The notes beneath the pieces are model-generated. The model did not search any database, had not been told where the DNA came from, and worked only from the letters and a program-made list of their open reading frames with translations. From Bacillota bacterium (GTDB taxonomy: Bacteria > Bacillota > Clostridia > Acetivibrionales > JAKOSZ01): 6,093 nt of DNA. Position numbers and translations under genes: made by a program. The stretch lies in contig JAKOSZ010000373.1 in assembly GCA_029776555.1 (NCBI GenBank), positions 1 through 6,093 on the forward strand. The letters run 5' to 3'. Below, piece after piece: positions 1 to 5,731 of the stretch (its first letter is position 1; every line of letters starts with the position of its first letter).

Positions 1-687
1 AAAGAAGGGGCTGAAACAGCCTTTTTTCTGGTTTCCGAAAAGCTCACCGGGGTAAGCGGCGGCAGGGAACTGCTCCAGGAAATTACTGAAAGAGGCTATA
101 GGGTGTACAGCACCACGGAGAGCTTGTATAAAACTGTCTCCGACACCGAGACCCCCCAGGGCGTCCTGGCCGTGGTGAAAAGGCGCCGGGAAGAGCTCAG
201 CAGGATGCTGCTCAAAAGGGGCTGCTTTGTGATACTGGATGCCATACAGGACCCGGGGAATATGGGGACCATCATAAGGACGGCCGACGCGGCGGGCGCG
301 GCCGGAGTTATTCTCGCTCCCGGCTGCGTCGACCTTTACAATTCAAAGGTGCTGCGCTCCACCATGGGCTCCGTATTCCGGGTGCCTGTGTGTACCGCCG
401 GGAGTATGTCCGATGTCATACAGGCTTTAAAAAAGAGGGGGATCAGGGTCCTTGCCGCCGATGCAAGGGGAGAAAAAAACTATTTTGAGGAGGACTTAAC
501 CGGCGGCATTGGGATTCTTATAGGCAACGAGGCCAACGGAGTAAGCCGGAAGGCTCTGGCCTTAGCAGACGGGCTTTTGAAAATTCCCATGAAAGAGGGG
601 GTAGAGTCATTAAACGCCGCCGTGGCGGCTTCCATTCTGATGTATGAGGCGGTACGCCAGAGGGGCTGTAAGTCAGTTGAGTTTTAA
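1..687 (+). CDS. SpoU/TrmH-family RNA 2'-O-ribose methyltransferase (5' end missing)
   Basis: The reading frame is open from the first base to a TAA at 685-687, giving 228 visible residues. The family is usually about 260-275 aa, so some 35-45 N-terminal residues probably lie outside the window. The GTG at 103 is internal, because coding continues upstream of it. The visible N-terminal part, ending in SDTETPQGVLAVV, resembles the SpoU substrate-binding domain. The SPOUT catalytic domain follows with all three family motifs: DPGNMGTIIRTADAAGA (Asn codon at 259), IGNEANGVS (GNE from 523) and IPMKEGVESLNAAVAAS (Glu codon 604, Asn codon 613). Known members use S-adenosylmethionine to methylate a ribose 2'-OH in rRNA or tRNA, in the cytoplasm. 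The sequence does not say which nucleotide is modified, so RlmB, TsnR-like and other subtypes stay open. No terminator is visible, and the last 15 bp overlap the convergent carboxypeptidase gene. Confidence 0.93.
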   Translation, partial: KEGAETAFFLVSEKLTGVSGGRELLQEITERGYRVYSTTESLYKTVSDTETPQGVLAVVKRRREELSRMLLKRGCFVILDAIQDPGNMGTIIRTADAAGAAGVILAPGCVDLYNSKVLRSTMGSVFRVPVCTAGSMSDVIQALKKRGIRVLAADARGEKNYFEEDLTGGIGILIGNEANGVSRKALALADGLLKIPMKEGVESLNAAVAASILMYEAVRQRGCKSVEF

Positions 688-1728
688 GGTAATTATATAT
701 CCGTTCCTGCCATAGGGTGTGATGTCCCACACCCGGAAATTCCCCGGGATAACAGCGCAGGCGTTCCAGTGATAGCTTGAGTCATAATAGAGTATCTGGT
801 ACCTTTCCCCGCTGTGGGATGTAAAGAGGATCGGGGACTTTAAGCGTATGTGTTCCAGGTATTCTTCAAGGCAGTATCCCAGCTTGTTAATCAGTTCCGC
901 GTGGGGGATTCCGACGTAGCGGATATGCCAGGGTTCATAAATGATTCCGGTCAGGTCAACCTTATCTTCCGGGTATCTCACTATAAAGCCGTATTTCCAC
1001 GAGTTTTGGCCAATCCATTTGCCTTCCGGGGTTTCTGCAAAGGACTGGGACAGGTGGTTTCCCGTTTTCAAAAGCCCGGCAGTAGTGAGGTCAATGGCAA
1101 GGCCTGTCTGATGCTCACTGGCGCCGGGAGGAGCTACAATCATGGACGCCAGCTTTACGGCCTCTTCCGGACCGTGATTGCCGCGGTAGTATTCCACTTT
1201 TTTGTCATAGAAGTATTTCTGAAGCGCGTAAGAGCGGTAGGCGCTGGAAATGATAAGCCCTTTGAGGCCTTCTTTTTCGGCGTCCTCAAACATTGCCCGG
1301 GCAGCTTCAAGGGCCGCCCTGTTTATTTTGACGTCGAGGGTTTTGGCAGGGATTAGGGGCTTGCCGCTATTGTCCAGGACGCTTTCGAGACTTTCGGGGA
1401 TTAGGTCTCCCCTTACGGGGTTTTCCCTGTTGACGAGGCAAAGGACGCCTCTGGAAACCGGCTCCTTCTTTAGAAGGTCGGCGATGAGGACGGTATTTTT
1501 CGCCCTGGACGGTAAATCCGCCGGCAGATTCCGCCCGGCCTCTTTATTAAGCCCGGGATTTTCCGCGGGCTGTTCACTGCCGGGGACGGGCAGGAGAGAT
1601 GCCGCCGCACTGCTTCCCCCGTCGTAAACACAGCCGCTTAGCATGACGAAGAGAAACACCGCCGGAAAAACAAACCTTACCAACGCTTGAAAAGAGGAAA
1701 AACGGCGCCTGATAACAAAAACCCCCAT
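673..1728 (-). CDS. Lipoprotein D-alanyl-D-alanine carboxypeptidase, VanY type (peptidase M15B)
   Basis: A 351-aa predicted exported lipoprotein. The N-terminus has basic residues (RRR at 7-9), a hydrophobic stretch at about 17-30 and a lipobox LSGC with the lipidated Cys at 33. A low-complexity Ser/Ala/Pro-rich tether follows to about residue 75. The M15 catalytic core shows SAYRS (162-166), SEHQTGLAID (204-213; zinc ligands His206 and Asp213) and EPWH (265-268; catalytic Glu265, third zinc ligand His268). Family members remove the terminal D-Ala from peptidoglycan stem peptides on the outer face of the membrane. In vancomycin-resistance clusters VanY lowers the D-Ala-D-Ala target, but no van genes are seen here, so a housekeeping wall-trimming role is more likely. 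About 60 residues after the catalytic core form an extra C-terminal segment (about 292-351). The ATG at 1728 was chosen because it gives a complete signal peptide, although the Shine-Dalgarno in front is poor. The gene sits alone between the pfp terminator and the convergent methyltransferase. Confidence 0.93.
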   Translation of the reverse strand: MGVFVIRRRFSSFQALVRFVFPAVFLFVMLSGCVYDGGSSAAASLLPVPGSEQPAENPGLNKEAGRNLPADLPSRAKNTVLIADLLKKEPVSRGVLCLVNRENPVRGDLIPESLESVLDNSGKPLIPAKTLDVKINRAALEAARAMFEDAEKEGLKGLIISSAYRSYALQKYFYDKKVEYYRGNHGPEEAVKLASMIVAPPGASEHQTGLAIDLTTAGLLKTGNHLSQSFAETPEGKWIGQNSWKYGFIVRYPEDKVDLTGIIYEPWHIRYVGIPHAELINKLGYCLEEYLEHIRLKSPILFTSHSGERYQILYYDSSYHWNACAVIPGNFRVWDITPYGRNGYIITLKLN

Positions 1729-1748
1729 TAACCAACATTTTCGTATTT

Positions 1749-1754
1749 ATTATA
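1749..1754 (-). promoter_or_regulatory. Candidate -10 box for the carboxypeptidase gene
   Basis: On the minus strand this is a perfect TATAAT, about 20 bp upstream of the ATG at 1728. It predicts a very short leader of roughly 13-14 nt. That fits the lack of a clear Shine-Dalgarno in front of this gene. The matching -35 position (GTGCTT at 17-bp spacing) is a poor match, so this rests on the -10 alone. Confidence 0.4.
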
Positions 1755-1871
1755 GCTTATTTCGAAAGGAAAAGCACTACTTTTGGACCTGCTCCTCACG
1801 GGAACAGGGCCCGGGGCTCAGGGCTATTTCCCGGGGGCCGGACAGATGACAGCCTTAGGCTCTTATTCCGG

Positions 1872-1908
1872 AAAAATAAAAAAGGGAATAAGCCGAGTTA
1901 TTCCCTTT
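1872..1908 (-). terminator. Intrinsic terminator of the phosphofructokinase gene
   Basis: A perfect 11-bp inverted repeat (1881-1891 with 1898-1908, 6-nt loop) is followed on the minus strand by a T-rich tail, TTT-A-TTTTT. It begins about 25 nt after the pfp stop codon. There is no T-run on the plus side, so it works in one direction and separates pfp from the carboxypeptidase gene downstream. Confidence 0.9.
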
Positions 1909-1933
1909 AATATTGATAAGGCAATAGCCAAAG

Positions 1934-3181
1934 CTACTTTCTTGCCAGCACCTTCCTGAGCCTGGCGAACCTGGGCAGCCCATCCTCCACAGGGGGTTTT
2001 GACTCTCCCTGGATTAAGGGAAGGGCATACTTAACGAAGTCATCAGTAAGACCGGTGTCGTCGTCTTTTATCCATTCAAGGGGAACTTTCTTCTCCGCGT
2101 TGGCCACGTCGGTCAGGTTGACAAGCTTAATATTGCACTGGTAGCTGTCCCCGGCGGCCCTTTCAAAAGCCACCATGAAGTCAGTTTTGCCTTCCACGGC
2201 GCATCTGACCGCTTCCTGACCGGCCATGTAAGCCTCGTTTACGTCGGTGAGAGAGGCCAGATGGGCGGCGCAGCGCTGCAGCAAGCTGAACTCGATGCCG
2301 CGCACCTTCGCTCCGGTTTTCTGCTTAACTATGTTGGCAAGGGTTGCCGCAAGGCCTCCCAGCTGGGCATGGCCGAAGGCGTCTTTTGATTTTGCCAGAT
2401 CGGAACCGTATTCGGAGATGTATACCCCGTCCTTGTCCTTTATTCCTTCCGACACGGCCGCTATGCAGTTGCCGTTCTTCTTGAATATGGAGACCGCCTG
2501 ATCCAGGAAACTGTCCAGGTCAAAGGGCTTTTCCGGCAGATATATGAGATCGGGGCCTGCTCCCTTATATGAGGCCAGGTGTGCTGCGGCGGTCAGCCAA
2601 CCGGCGTTTCTGCCCATTATTTCGAGAACGGTTATCATGCCCGTATCGTATACCCTGGCGTCATGGTAAACCTCCATGACAGAGGTGGCGATATATTTTG
2701 CCGCGCTGCCGTAACCAGGGCAGTGGTCCGTACCCCAGAGGTCGTTGTCAATGGTCTTGGGAATTCCGATTACCCGGCACTCGTATCCCACTTTCTGCAG
2801 GTACTTGCTGACCTTGTTGCAGGTATCCATGGAGTCGTTGCCGCCGTTGTAGAAGAAATACCTTATGTTGTACTTCCTGAACACTTCAAGGAGCTTTTTG
2901 TAATCGCTTTCGTCTTCATCGGTGTTCTTCAGCTTGTAGCGCACGGATCCCAGCGCAGATGAAGGGGTAGTTTTAAGCAGATCCAGTTCGTATGGGTCTT
3001 CCTTGCCCATGTCATAGAACACTTCGTTGAGAATACCCTTGATGCCATGGGCCGCGCCATAAACTTCGGTAATACAGTCCTGCTTCAATGCTTCCTGTAT
3101 GACGCCTGCCGCACTGGCATTAATGACCGCGGTTGGCCCGCCTGACTGTCCAAAGATGCAGGCTCCTTTCAACTGTGCCAT
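1934..3181 (-). CDS. pfp: Pyrophosphate-dependent 6-phosphofructokinase
   Basis: A 415-aa cytoplasmic enzyme of the phosphofructokinase family, full length for the long bacterial PPi-type group. Visible motifs in order: GQSGGPT (11-17, phosphoryl-donor loop), GGNDS (113-117), PKTIDND (141-147, catalytic Asp region), TDHCPGYGSA (151-160), MGRNAGW (189-195, fructose-6-phosphate binding) and YLPEKPF (214-220). Two positions separate PPi from ATP enzymes. Where ATP-PFKs have GGDGS and PGTIDND, this protein has Asp116 and Lys142, the PPi-type residues. The expected reaction is PPi + fructose-6-phosphate to fructose-1,6-bisphosphate + phosphate, close to equilibrium and usable in glycolysis or gluconeogenesis. 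The ATG at 3181 has a long Shine-Dalgarno, AGGGGTGATC at 3187-3196. A good promoter (3259-3287) and a strong terminator (1872-1908) make it a single-gene unit. It is divergent from the next-step enzyme, fba. Donor specificity is inferred from sequence. Confidence 0.95.
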   Translation of the reverse strand: MAQLKGACIFGQSGGPTAVINASAAGVIQEALKQDCITEVYGAAHGIKGILNEVFYDMGKEDPYELDLLKTTPSSALGSVRYKLKNTDEDESDYKKLLEVFRKYNIRYFFYNGGNDSMDTCNKVSKYLQKVGYECRVIGIPKTIDNDLWGTDHCPGYGSAAKYIATSVMEVYHDARVYDTGMITVLEIMGRNAGWLTAAAHLASYKGAGPDLIYLPEKPFDLDSFLDQAVSIFKKNGNCIAAVSEGIKDKDGVYISEYGSDLAKSKDAFGHAQLGGLAATLANIVKQKTGAKVRGIEFSLLQRCAAHLASLTDVNEAYMAGQEAVRCAVEGKTDFMVAFERAAGDSYQCNIKLVNLTDVANAEKKVPLEWIKDDDTGLTDDFVKYALPLIQGESKPPVEDGLPRFARLRKVLARK

Positions 3182-3258
3182 TTAGTGATCACCCCTGTTC
3201 ATTTTTTTGCTCTTGCCTGTATAAAGAAAAAGCCTGTAGGCGTGCATAATCAAGTAAA

Positions 3259-3287
3259 AATATAGCATAAAAGGGCAGCAAAATCAA
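3259..3287 (-). promoter_or_regulatory. Sigma-A-type promoter of pfp
   Basis: On the minus strand the elements are TTGATT (3287-3282), a 17-bp spacer and TATATT (3264-3259), with a TGC extended -10 directly upstream of the -10 box. This gives a transcription start near 3252 and a leader of about 70 nt carrying the pfp Shine-Dalgarno. The match to consensus and spacing is good; the start is predicted, not measured. Confidence 0.72.
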
Positions 3288-3340
3288 TGTCGTTAATTTA
3301 ACAATCTCTTTGCCTGAAAAAGGCCCTGTTTAAATAATCC

Positions 3341-3368
3341 TTGATTTTAGGCATGAATTTGGTAAAAT
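3341..3368 (+). promoter_or_regulatory. Sigma-A-type promoter of fba
   Basis: The elements are TTGATT (3341-3346), a 16-bp spacer and TAAAAT (3363-3368), with TGG as an extended -10. The predicted start is near 3375. That leaves a leader of about 150 nt before the fba start codon, unusually long for a simple housekeeping gene. Its -35 box is identical to that of the divergent pfp promoter. Confidence 0.68.
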
Positions 3369-3434
3369 TAAAACGACAAAAACTTAACAATATTTTCATC
3401 GCACAAGGCGGAAGGCTTGCGGCAGAATACATAT

Positions 3435-3447
3435 CCGCTTTAAGCGG
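3435..3447 (+). repeat. Short inverted repeat in the fba leader
   Basis: CCGCTT-T-AAGCGG is a perfect 6-bp inverted repeat around one base, flanked by ATAT on both sides (3431-3434 and 3449-3452, the right one after a single C). As RNA it would fold as a CCGC/GCGG stem with a five-base loop, extended by the flanking AT pairs. As DNA it could equally be a dimeric protein's binding site. Its role is unknown. Confidence 0.5.
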
Positions 3448-3456
3448 CATATAGCA

Positions 3457-3487
3457 GCCCCGTTGCCCTGCAATGGCTTTCCGGGGC
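3457..3487 (+). repeat. GC-rich hairpin in the fba leader
   Basis: GCCCCG (3457-3462) pairs perfectly with CGGGGC (3482-3487) around a 19-nt loop. The loop holds a small GCC/GGC pairing (3465-3467 with 3475-3477). The hairpin ends about 23 nt before the fba Shine-Dalgarno. No U-run follows, so it is not an intrinsic terminator by itself. It might be a leader structure affecting translation or RNA stability; that is inference. Confidence 0.45.
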
Positions 3488-3510
3488 GGCAGGTTTTCCG
3501 TAAATTAATA

Positions 3511-3518
3511 AGAAGGAG
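3511..3518 (+). promoter_or_regulatory. Ribosome binding site that sets the fba start
   Basis: AGAAGGAG lies 8 nt before the ATG at 3527. The in-frame GTG at 3518 overlaps this site and cannot use it. The GTG at 3521 and TTG at 3524 are too close. The site therefore selects the ATG. Confidence 0.85.
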
Positions 3519-3526
3519 TGGTGTTG

Positions 3527-4456
3527 ATGCCGTTAGTAACATCAAAGGAAATGTTCAGAAAGGCTTATGAGGGCGGGTACGCCATTGGTGCGTTCAACGT
3601 CAATAACATGGAAATTATCCAGGGGATAACCGAAGCGGCCAAGGAGGAAAATGCGCCTCTGATTCTCCAGGTTTCGGCAGGGGCAAGGAAGTACGCAAAG
3701 CACATATACCTCATGAAACTCATTGAGGCGGCTATAGAGGACACCGGGCTCAATATCTGTGTCCACCTGGACCACGGCGAGGACTTTGAAATATGCAAAG
3801 CCTGCGTTGACGGCGGCTTTACTTCGGTCATGATAGACGGTTCCAAGTATCCCTTTGAAGAAAACATAAGGCTTACAAAACAGGTTGTTGACTACGCCCA
3901 TGAGCATGGCGTGGTGGTTGAAGGTGAGCTGGGCAGGCTGGCCGGCATCGAAGACGCCATTAACGTCTCTGAGAAGGATGCCGCTTTTACCGACCCGGGC
4001 CAGGTGGAGGAATTTGTAAAGAGGACCGGGGTTGACTCCCTGGCCATAGCCATTGGCACCAGCCATGGGGCTTACAAGTTCAAGGGAGAACCCAGGCTCA
4101 GGTTTGACATCCTTGAGGAAGTGCAGAAAAGGCTGCCGGGATTCCCGATAGTGCTGCACGGCGCTTCTTCGGTGGTTCCGGAGCTTGTGGACACAATTAA
4201 CAAGTATGGCGGACAAATGCCCGGGGCCAAAGGGGTTCCGGAGGAAATGCTGAGAAAGGCGGCATCCATGGCGGTTTGCAAGATAAACATTGACTCGGAC
4301 CTGAGGTTGGCCATGACCGCTTCCATCAGGAAGTACTTCGGTGAAAACCCCGGAGAGTTTGACCCCAGGAAATACTTAGGGCCCGCCAGAGAGGCCATAA
4401 AGGCCGTAGTTAAGCACAAGATAAGAAATGTCCTTGGCTGCAGCGGGAAAGCGTAA
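3527..4456 (+). CDS. fba: Class II fructose-1,6-bisphosphate aldolase
   Basis: A 309-aa cytoplasmic, zinc-dependent aldolase that interconverts fructose-1,6-bisphosphate with glyceraldehyde-3-phosphate and dihydroxyacetone phosphate. Numbered from the ATG at 3527, the class II hallmarks are GAFNVNNME (21-29), HLDHG (80-84; catalytic Asp82, zinc ligand His83), VEGELG (131-136), GTSHGAYK (177-184; zinc ligand His180), LHGASS (210-215; zinc ligand His211) and NIDSD (254-258, substrate-phosphate site). All expected catalytic and metal residues are present, and the length is normal for the Gram-positive type. A frame extension to a GTG at 3518 is rejected because that codon overlaps the ribosome binding site. 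The gene has its own promoter, a long leader and its own terminator. It lies divergent to pfp, whose product is its substrate. A related tagatose-bisphosphate aldolase role is possible in this superfamily but less likely beside pfp. Confidence 0.96.
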   Translation: MPLVTSKEMFRKAYEGGYAIGAFNVNNMEIIQGITEAAKEENAPLILQVSAGARKYAKHIYLMKLIEAAIEDTGLNICVHLDHGEDFEICKACVDGGFTSVMIDGSKYPFEENIRLTKQVVDYAHEHGVVVEGELGRLAGIEDAINVSEKDAAFTDPGQVEEFVKRTGVDSLAIAIGTSHGAYKFKGEPRLRFDILEEVQKRLPGFPIVLHGASSVVPELVDTINKYGGQMPGAKGVPEEMLRKAASMAVCKINIDSDLRLAMTASIRKYFGENPGEFDPRKYLGPAREAIKAVVKHKIRNVLGCSGKA

Positions 4457-4502
4457 GGGAAATACTCAAAGAGCAGCTTAAACATAAAAAGGCCAAAAGA
4501 AG

Positions 4503-4533
4503 AGGAAACCGTAACAGGTTTCCTTTTTCTTTT
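4503..4533 (+). terminator. Intrinsic terminator of fba
   Basis: An 8-bp perfect stem, AGGAAACC (4503-4510) with GGTTTCCT (4517-4524), encloses a 6-nt loop. The T-rich tail TTTTTCTTTT runs to 4533. It starts 46 nt after the fba stop codon. The A-rich stretch before the stem could extend the pairing and give some activity on the other strand, but no minus-strand gene ends here. Confidence 0.9.
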
Positions 4534-4566
4534 GTCCCTTGGAGTCTATCCCGGTCCTGAATGAAT

Positions 4567-4584
4567 TTGCCCGGCGGCGGGCAA
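4567..4584. repeat. Perfect 7-bp inverted repeat in the fba-DUF2229 gap
   Basis: TTGCCCG (4567-4573) and CGGGCAA (4578-4584) are perfect complements around GCGG. Neither strand has a T-run beside it, so it is not a standard terminator. It lies between the fba terminator and the candidate promoter of the next operon. Its role is unknown. Confidence 0.5.
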
Positions 4585-4654
4585 TAAGCGGCTTGAAGGC
4601 CTGGAAATTCGGCCCTGAAAGGCTTTTGTCCGGCCGATCGGGCTGTTTTCGCTT

Positions 4655-4681
4655 TTGTCACAGGGAAGGCCCAAGTATATT
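4655..4681 (+). promoter_or_regulatory. Candidate promoter of the dehydratase-like operon
   Basis: TTGTCA (4655-4660) and TATATT (4676-4681) both resemble sigma-A boxes, but the 15-bp spacer is short. Transcription would start near 4688, leaving about 36 nt before the GTG at 4724. A promoter is needed somewhere here because the fba terminator is strong. This is the best match seen. Confidence 0.38.
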
Positions 4682-4689
4682 TAAGGAGG
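4682..4689 (+). other. Shine-Dalgarno-like sequence without a start codon
   Basis: TAAGGAGG is a near-ideal ribosome binding sequence, but no ATG or GTG follows at a usable distance. The first possible start is a TTG at 4707, 17 nt on, and it opens a frame that shows no protein-like features. The gene that follows has its own site at 4711-4716. The sequence may be chance, a relic of a former start, or part of the initially transcribed region. Confidence 0.4.
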
Positions 4690-4723
4690 CAAAAGTTAAT
4701 AATATCTTGCGAGGTGTTTCAAA

Positions 4724-5731
4724 GTGGCAAAAGTGGGTATCCCGAGGGGCCTTTTTTATTATCAGTACTTTCCCCTGTGGAAAGCCTTTTTTGAAGAGCT
4801 TGGGGCGGAAGTGGTGACCTCCGAGCCTTCCAACAGGCAGATTCTGGACGCGGGGCTTAAGTCCTGCGTGGATGAGGCCTGTCTTCCTGTTAAGCTGTAC
4901 CACGGGCACGTTTTAAACTTAAAAGGCCGGGTGGACTTTCTGTTTATTCCCAGACTGACCAGCGTTTCCAAAAATGAATACATATGCCCCAAGTTCGGCG
5001 GGCTTCCGGACATGATAAGGAACTCGGTTAAAGACCTGCCCGGGTTAATCGATACCGAAGTGAACTTGAGAAAGTCAAAGGGCAATGCCCTGAAAGCCGC
5101 CATTGACATAGGTTCCTGCCTTTGTGACGACAGGAGGATAATAAAGAGGGCTTTTGAAAACGCCCTTAGGGCATACAGGAAGCATAAGGACATTTTTCTA
5201 AGGGGACAGGTGCCCTGCCTGTTCCGGGAAAGGGACGGCTTCAGCGGCCGGGAGGGCAGGGAGGAAGGTGACAGCCCGGGGCGCAGTTTAAACATCGCCT
5301 TAATCGGCCACCCTTACAACGTGTATGACAGCTTTGTAAACATGGGCCTGCTTTCAAAACTTACGGGCCACGGGGTTAACTTCATTACGGTGGACATGCT
5401 GGCAGAGGACGCCGTAAACCGGAAGGCCGCCGCTCTTAACAAGCCGGTGTTCTGGAACTTTGCCAGAAAGGCCGTGGGAGGCGTATTGCACCTCCTGGAC
5501 AGGGACGATCTGGACGGGATAATCTACCTTATGTCTTTCGGCTGTGGGGTTGACTCTTTCATCTGCGACCTCATAGAGAGGAAGGTGAGGCGGTTAAGGG
5601 ACATACCCTTTGCGGTTCTCACCATTGACGAACACACGGGGGAAGCTGGTATGAATACCCGCCTGGAGGCTTTTATTGACATGCTGAGATGGAGGGAGCT
5701 CAATGAAAATAACCTTTCCTCACATGGGTAA
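4724..5731 (+). CDS. DUF2229/COG3580-type protein related to 2-hydroxyacyl-CoA dehydratase
   Basis: A 335-aa probable cytoplasmic iron-sulfur protein. The N-terminus (VGIPRGLFYYQYFPLWKAFF, 4-23) and the C-terminal TIDEHTGEAGMNTRLEAF (300-317) look like the COG3580/DUF2229 family, often annotated as an acyl-CoA dehydratase activase-related protein. Cysteines stand in family-like contexts: Cys48, EACLPVK (Cys53), YICPKFGG (Cys88), SCLC (132 and 134), Cys165 and FGCGVDSF (Cys274). Some may bind a [4Fe-4S] cluster. The EACLPVK motif is shared with the next protein (MACLPLK), suggesting paralogous halves. A charged Gly/Arg/Glu-rich stretch at about 168-188 looks like a linker between two lobes. 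The start is GTG, 7 nt after GAGGTG (4711-4716); an in-frame stop at 4700 limits alternatives. The gene overlaps the next by 29 bp. Related systems use an ATP-driven electron transfer to dehydrate 2-hydroxyacyl-CoA, but no substrate can be assigned here. Confidence 0.85.
   Translation: MAKVGIPRGLFYYQYFPLWKAFFEELGAEVVTSEPSNRQILDAGLKSCVDEACLPVKLYHGHVLNLKGRVDFLFIPRLTSVSKNEYICPKFGGLPDMIRNSVKDLPGLIDTEVNLRKSKGNALKAAIDIGSCLCDDRRIIKRAFENALRAYRKHKDIFLRGQVPCLFRERDGFSGREGREEGDSPGRSLNIALIGHPYNVYDSFVNMGLLSKLTGHGVNFITVDMLAEDAVNRKAAALNKPVFWNFARKAVGGVLHLLDRDDLDGIIYLMSFGCGVDSFICDLIERKVRRLRDIPFAVLTIDEHTGEAGMNTRLEAFIDMLRWRELNENNLSSHG

Larger units (their letters stand above)
3182..3526. promoter_or_regulatory. 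Divergent pfp-fba control region (345 bp, no gene)
   Basis: This gap separates the starts of pfp (minus) and fba (plus). It holds two back-to-back promoters listed separately, whose -35 boxes are both TTGATT and lie about 55 bp apart. Between and around them are a near-perfect 11-bp palindrome GTTAA-T-TTAAC (3292-3302) just upstream of the pfp -35, and an 8-bp direct repeat TTAACAAT at 3298-3305 and 3384-3391. The left half is AT-rich. The fba-proximal part (about 3400-3490) is GC-richer and contains inverted repeats. No open reading frame of note was seen. A shared regulator is possible, but no known operator consensus was recognised. Confidence 0.7.

Noticed and set aside
850..1627. Plus-strand frames opposite the carboxypeptidase gene
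   Set aside because: They are antisense to a complete M15 peptidase with intact zinc ligands, and have no ribosome binding site or recognisable domain.
673..1728. Vancomycin-resistance gene
   Set aside because: The protein is VanY-like, but no vanH, vanA/B, vanX or two-component regulator is in the window. VanY-type carboxypeptidases are common housekeeping enzymes.
1807..1839. GC-rich CCCGGG...CCCGGG repeat between the carboxypeptidase and pfp genes
   Set aside because: CCCGGG is self-complementary, so two copies pair trivially. No T-run follows on either strand, and it is not placed to end any gene.
3518..3526. Upstream starts for fba (GTG 3518, GTG 3521, TTG 3524)
   Set aside because: The GTG at 3518 overlaps the Shine-Dalgarno and the others are too close to it. 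The ATG at 3527 has ideal spacing and gives the usual aldolase N-terminus.
3542..4216. Long minus-strand frame (224 codons) opposite fba
   Set aside because: It lies wholly inside the aldolase gene, which has every catalytic residue. The frame is an antisense shadow with no motif.
4539..4817. Open frame of 92 codons from a TTG, overlapping the start of the DUF2229 gene
   Set aside because: It starts in the fba terminator region without a ribosome binding site, has no family-like motif, and its second half is an out-of-frame reading of the well-supported DUF2229 gene.
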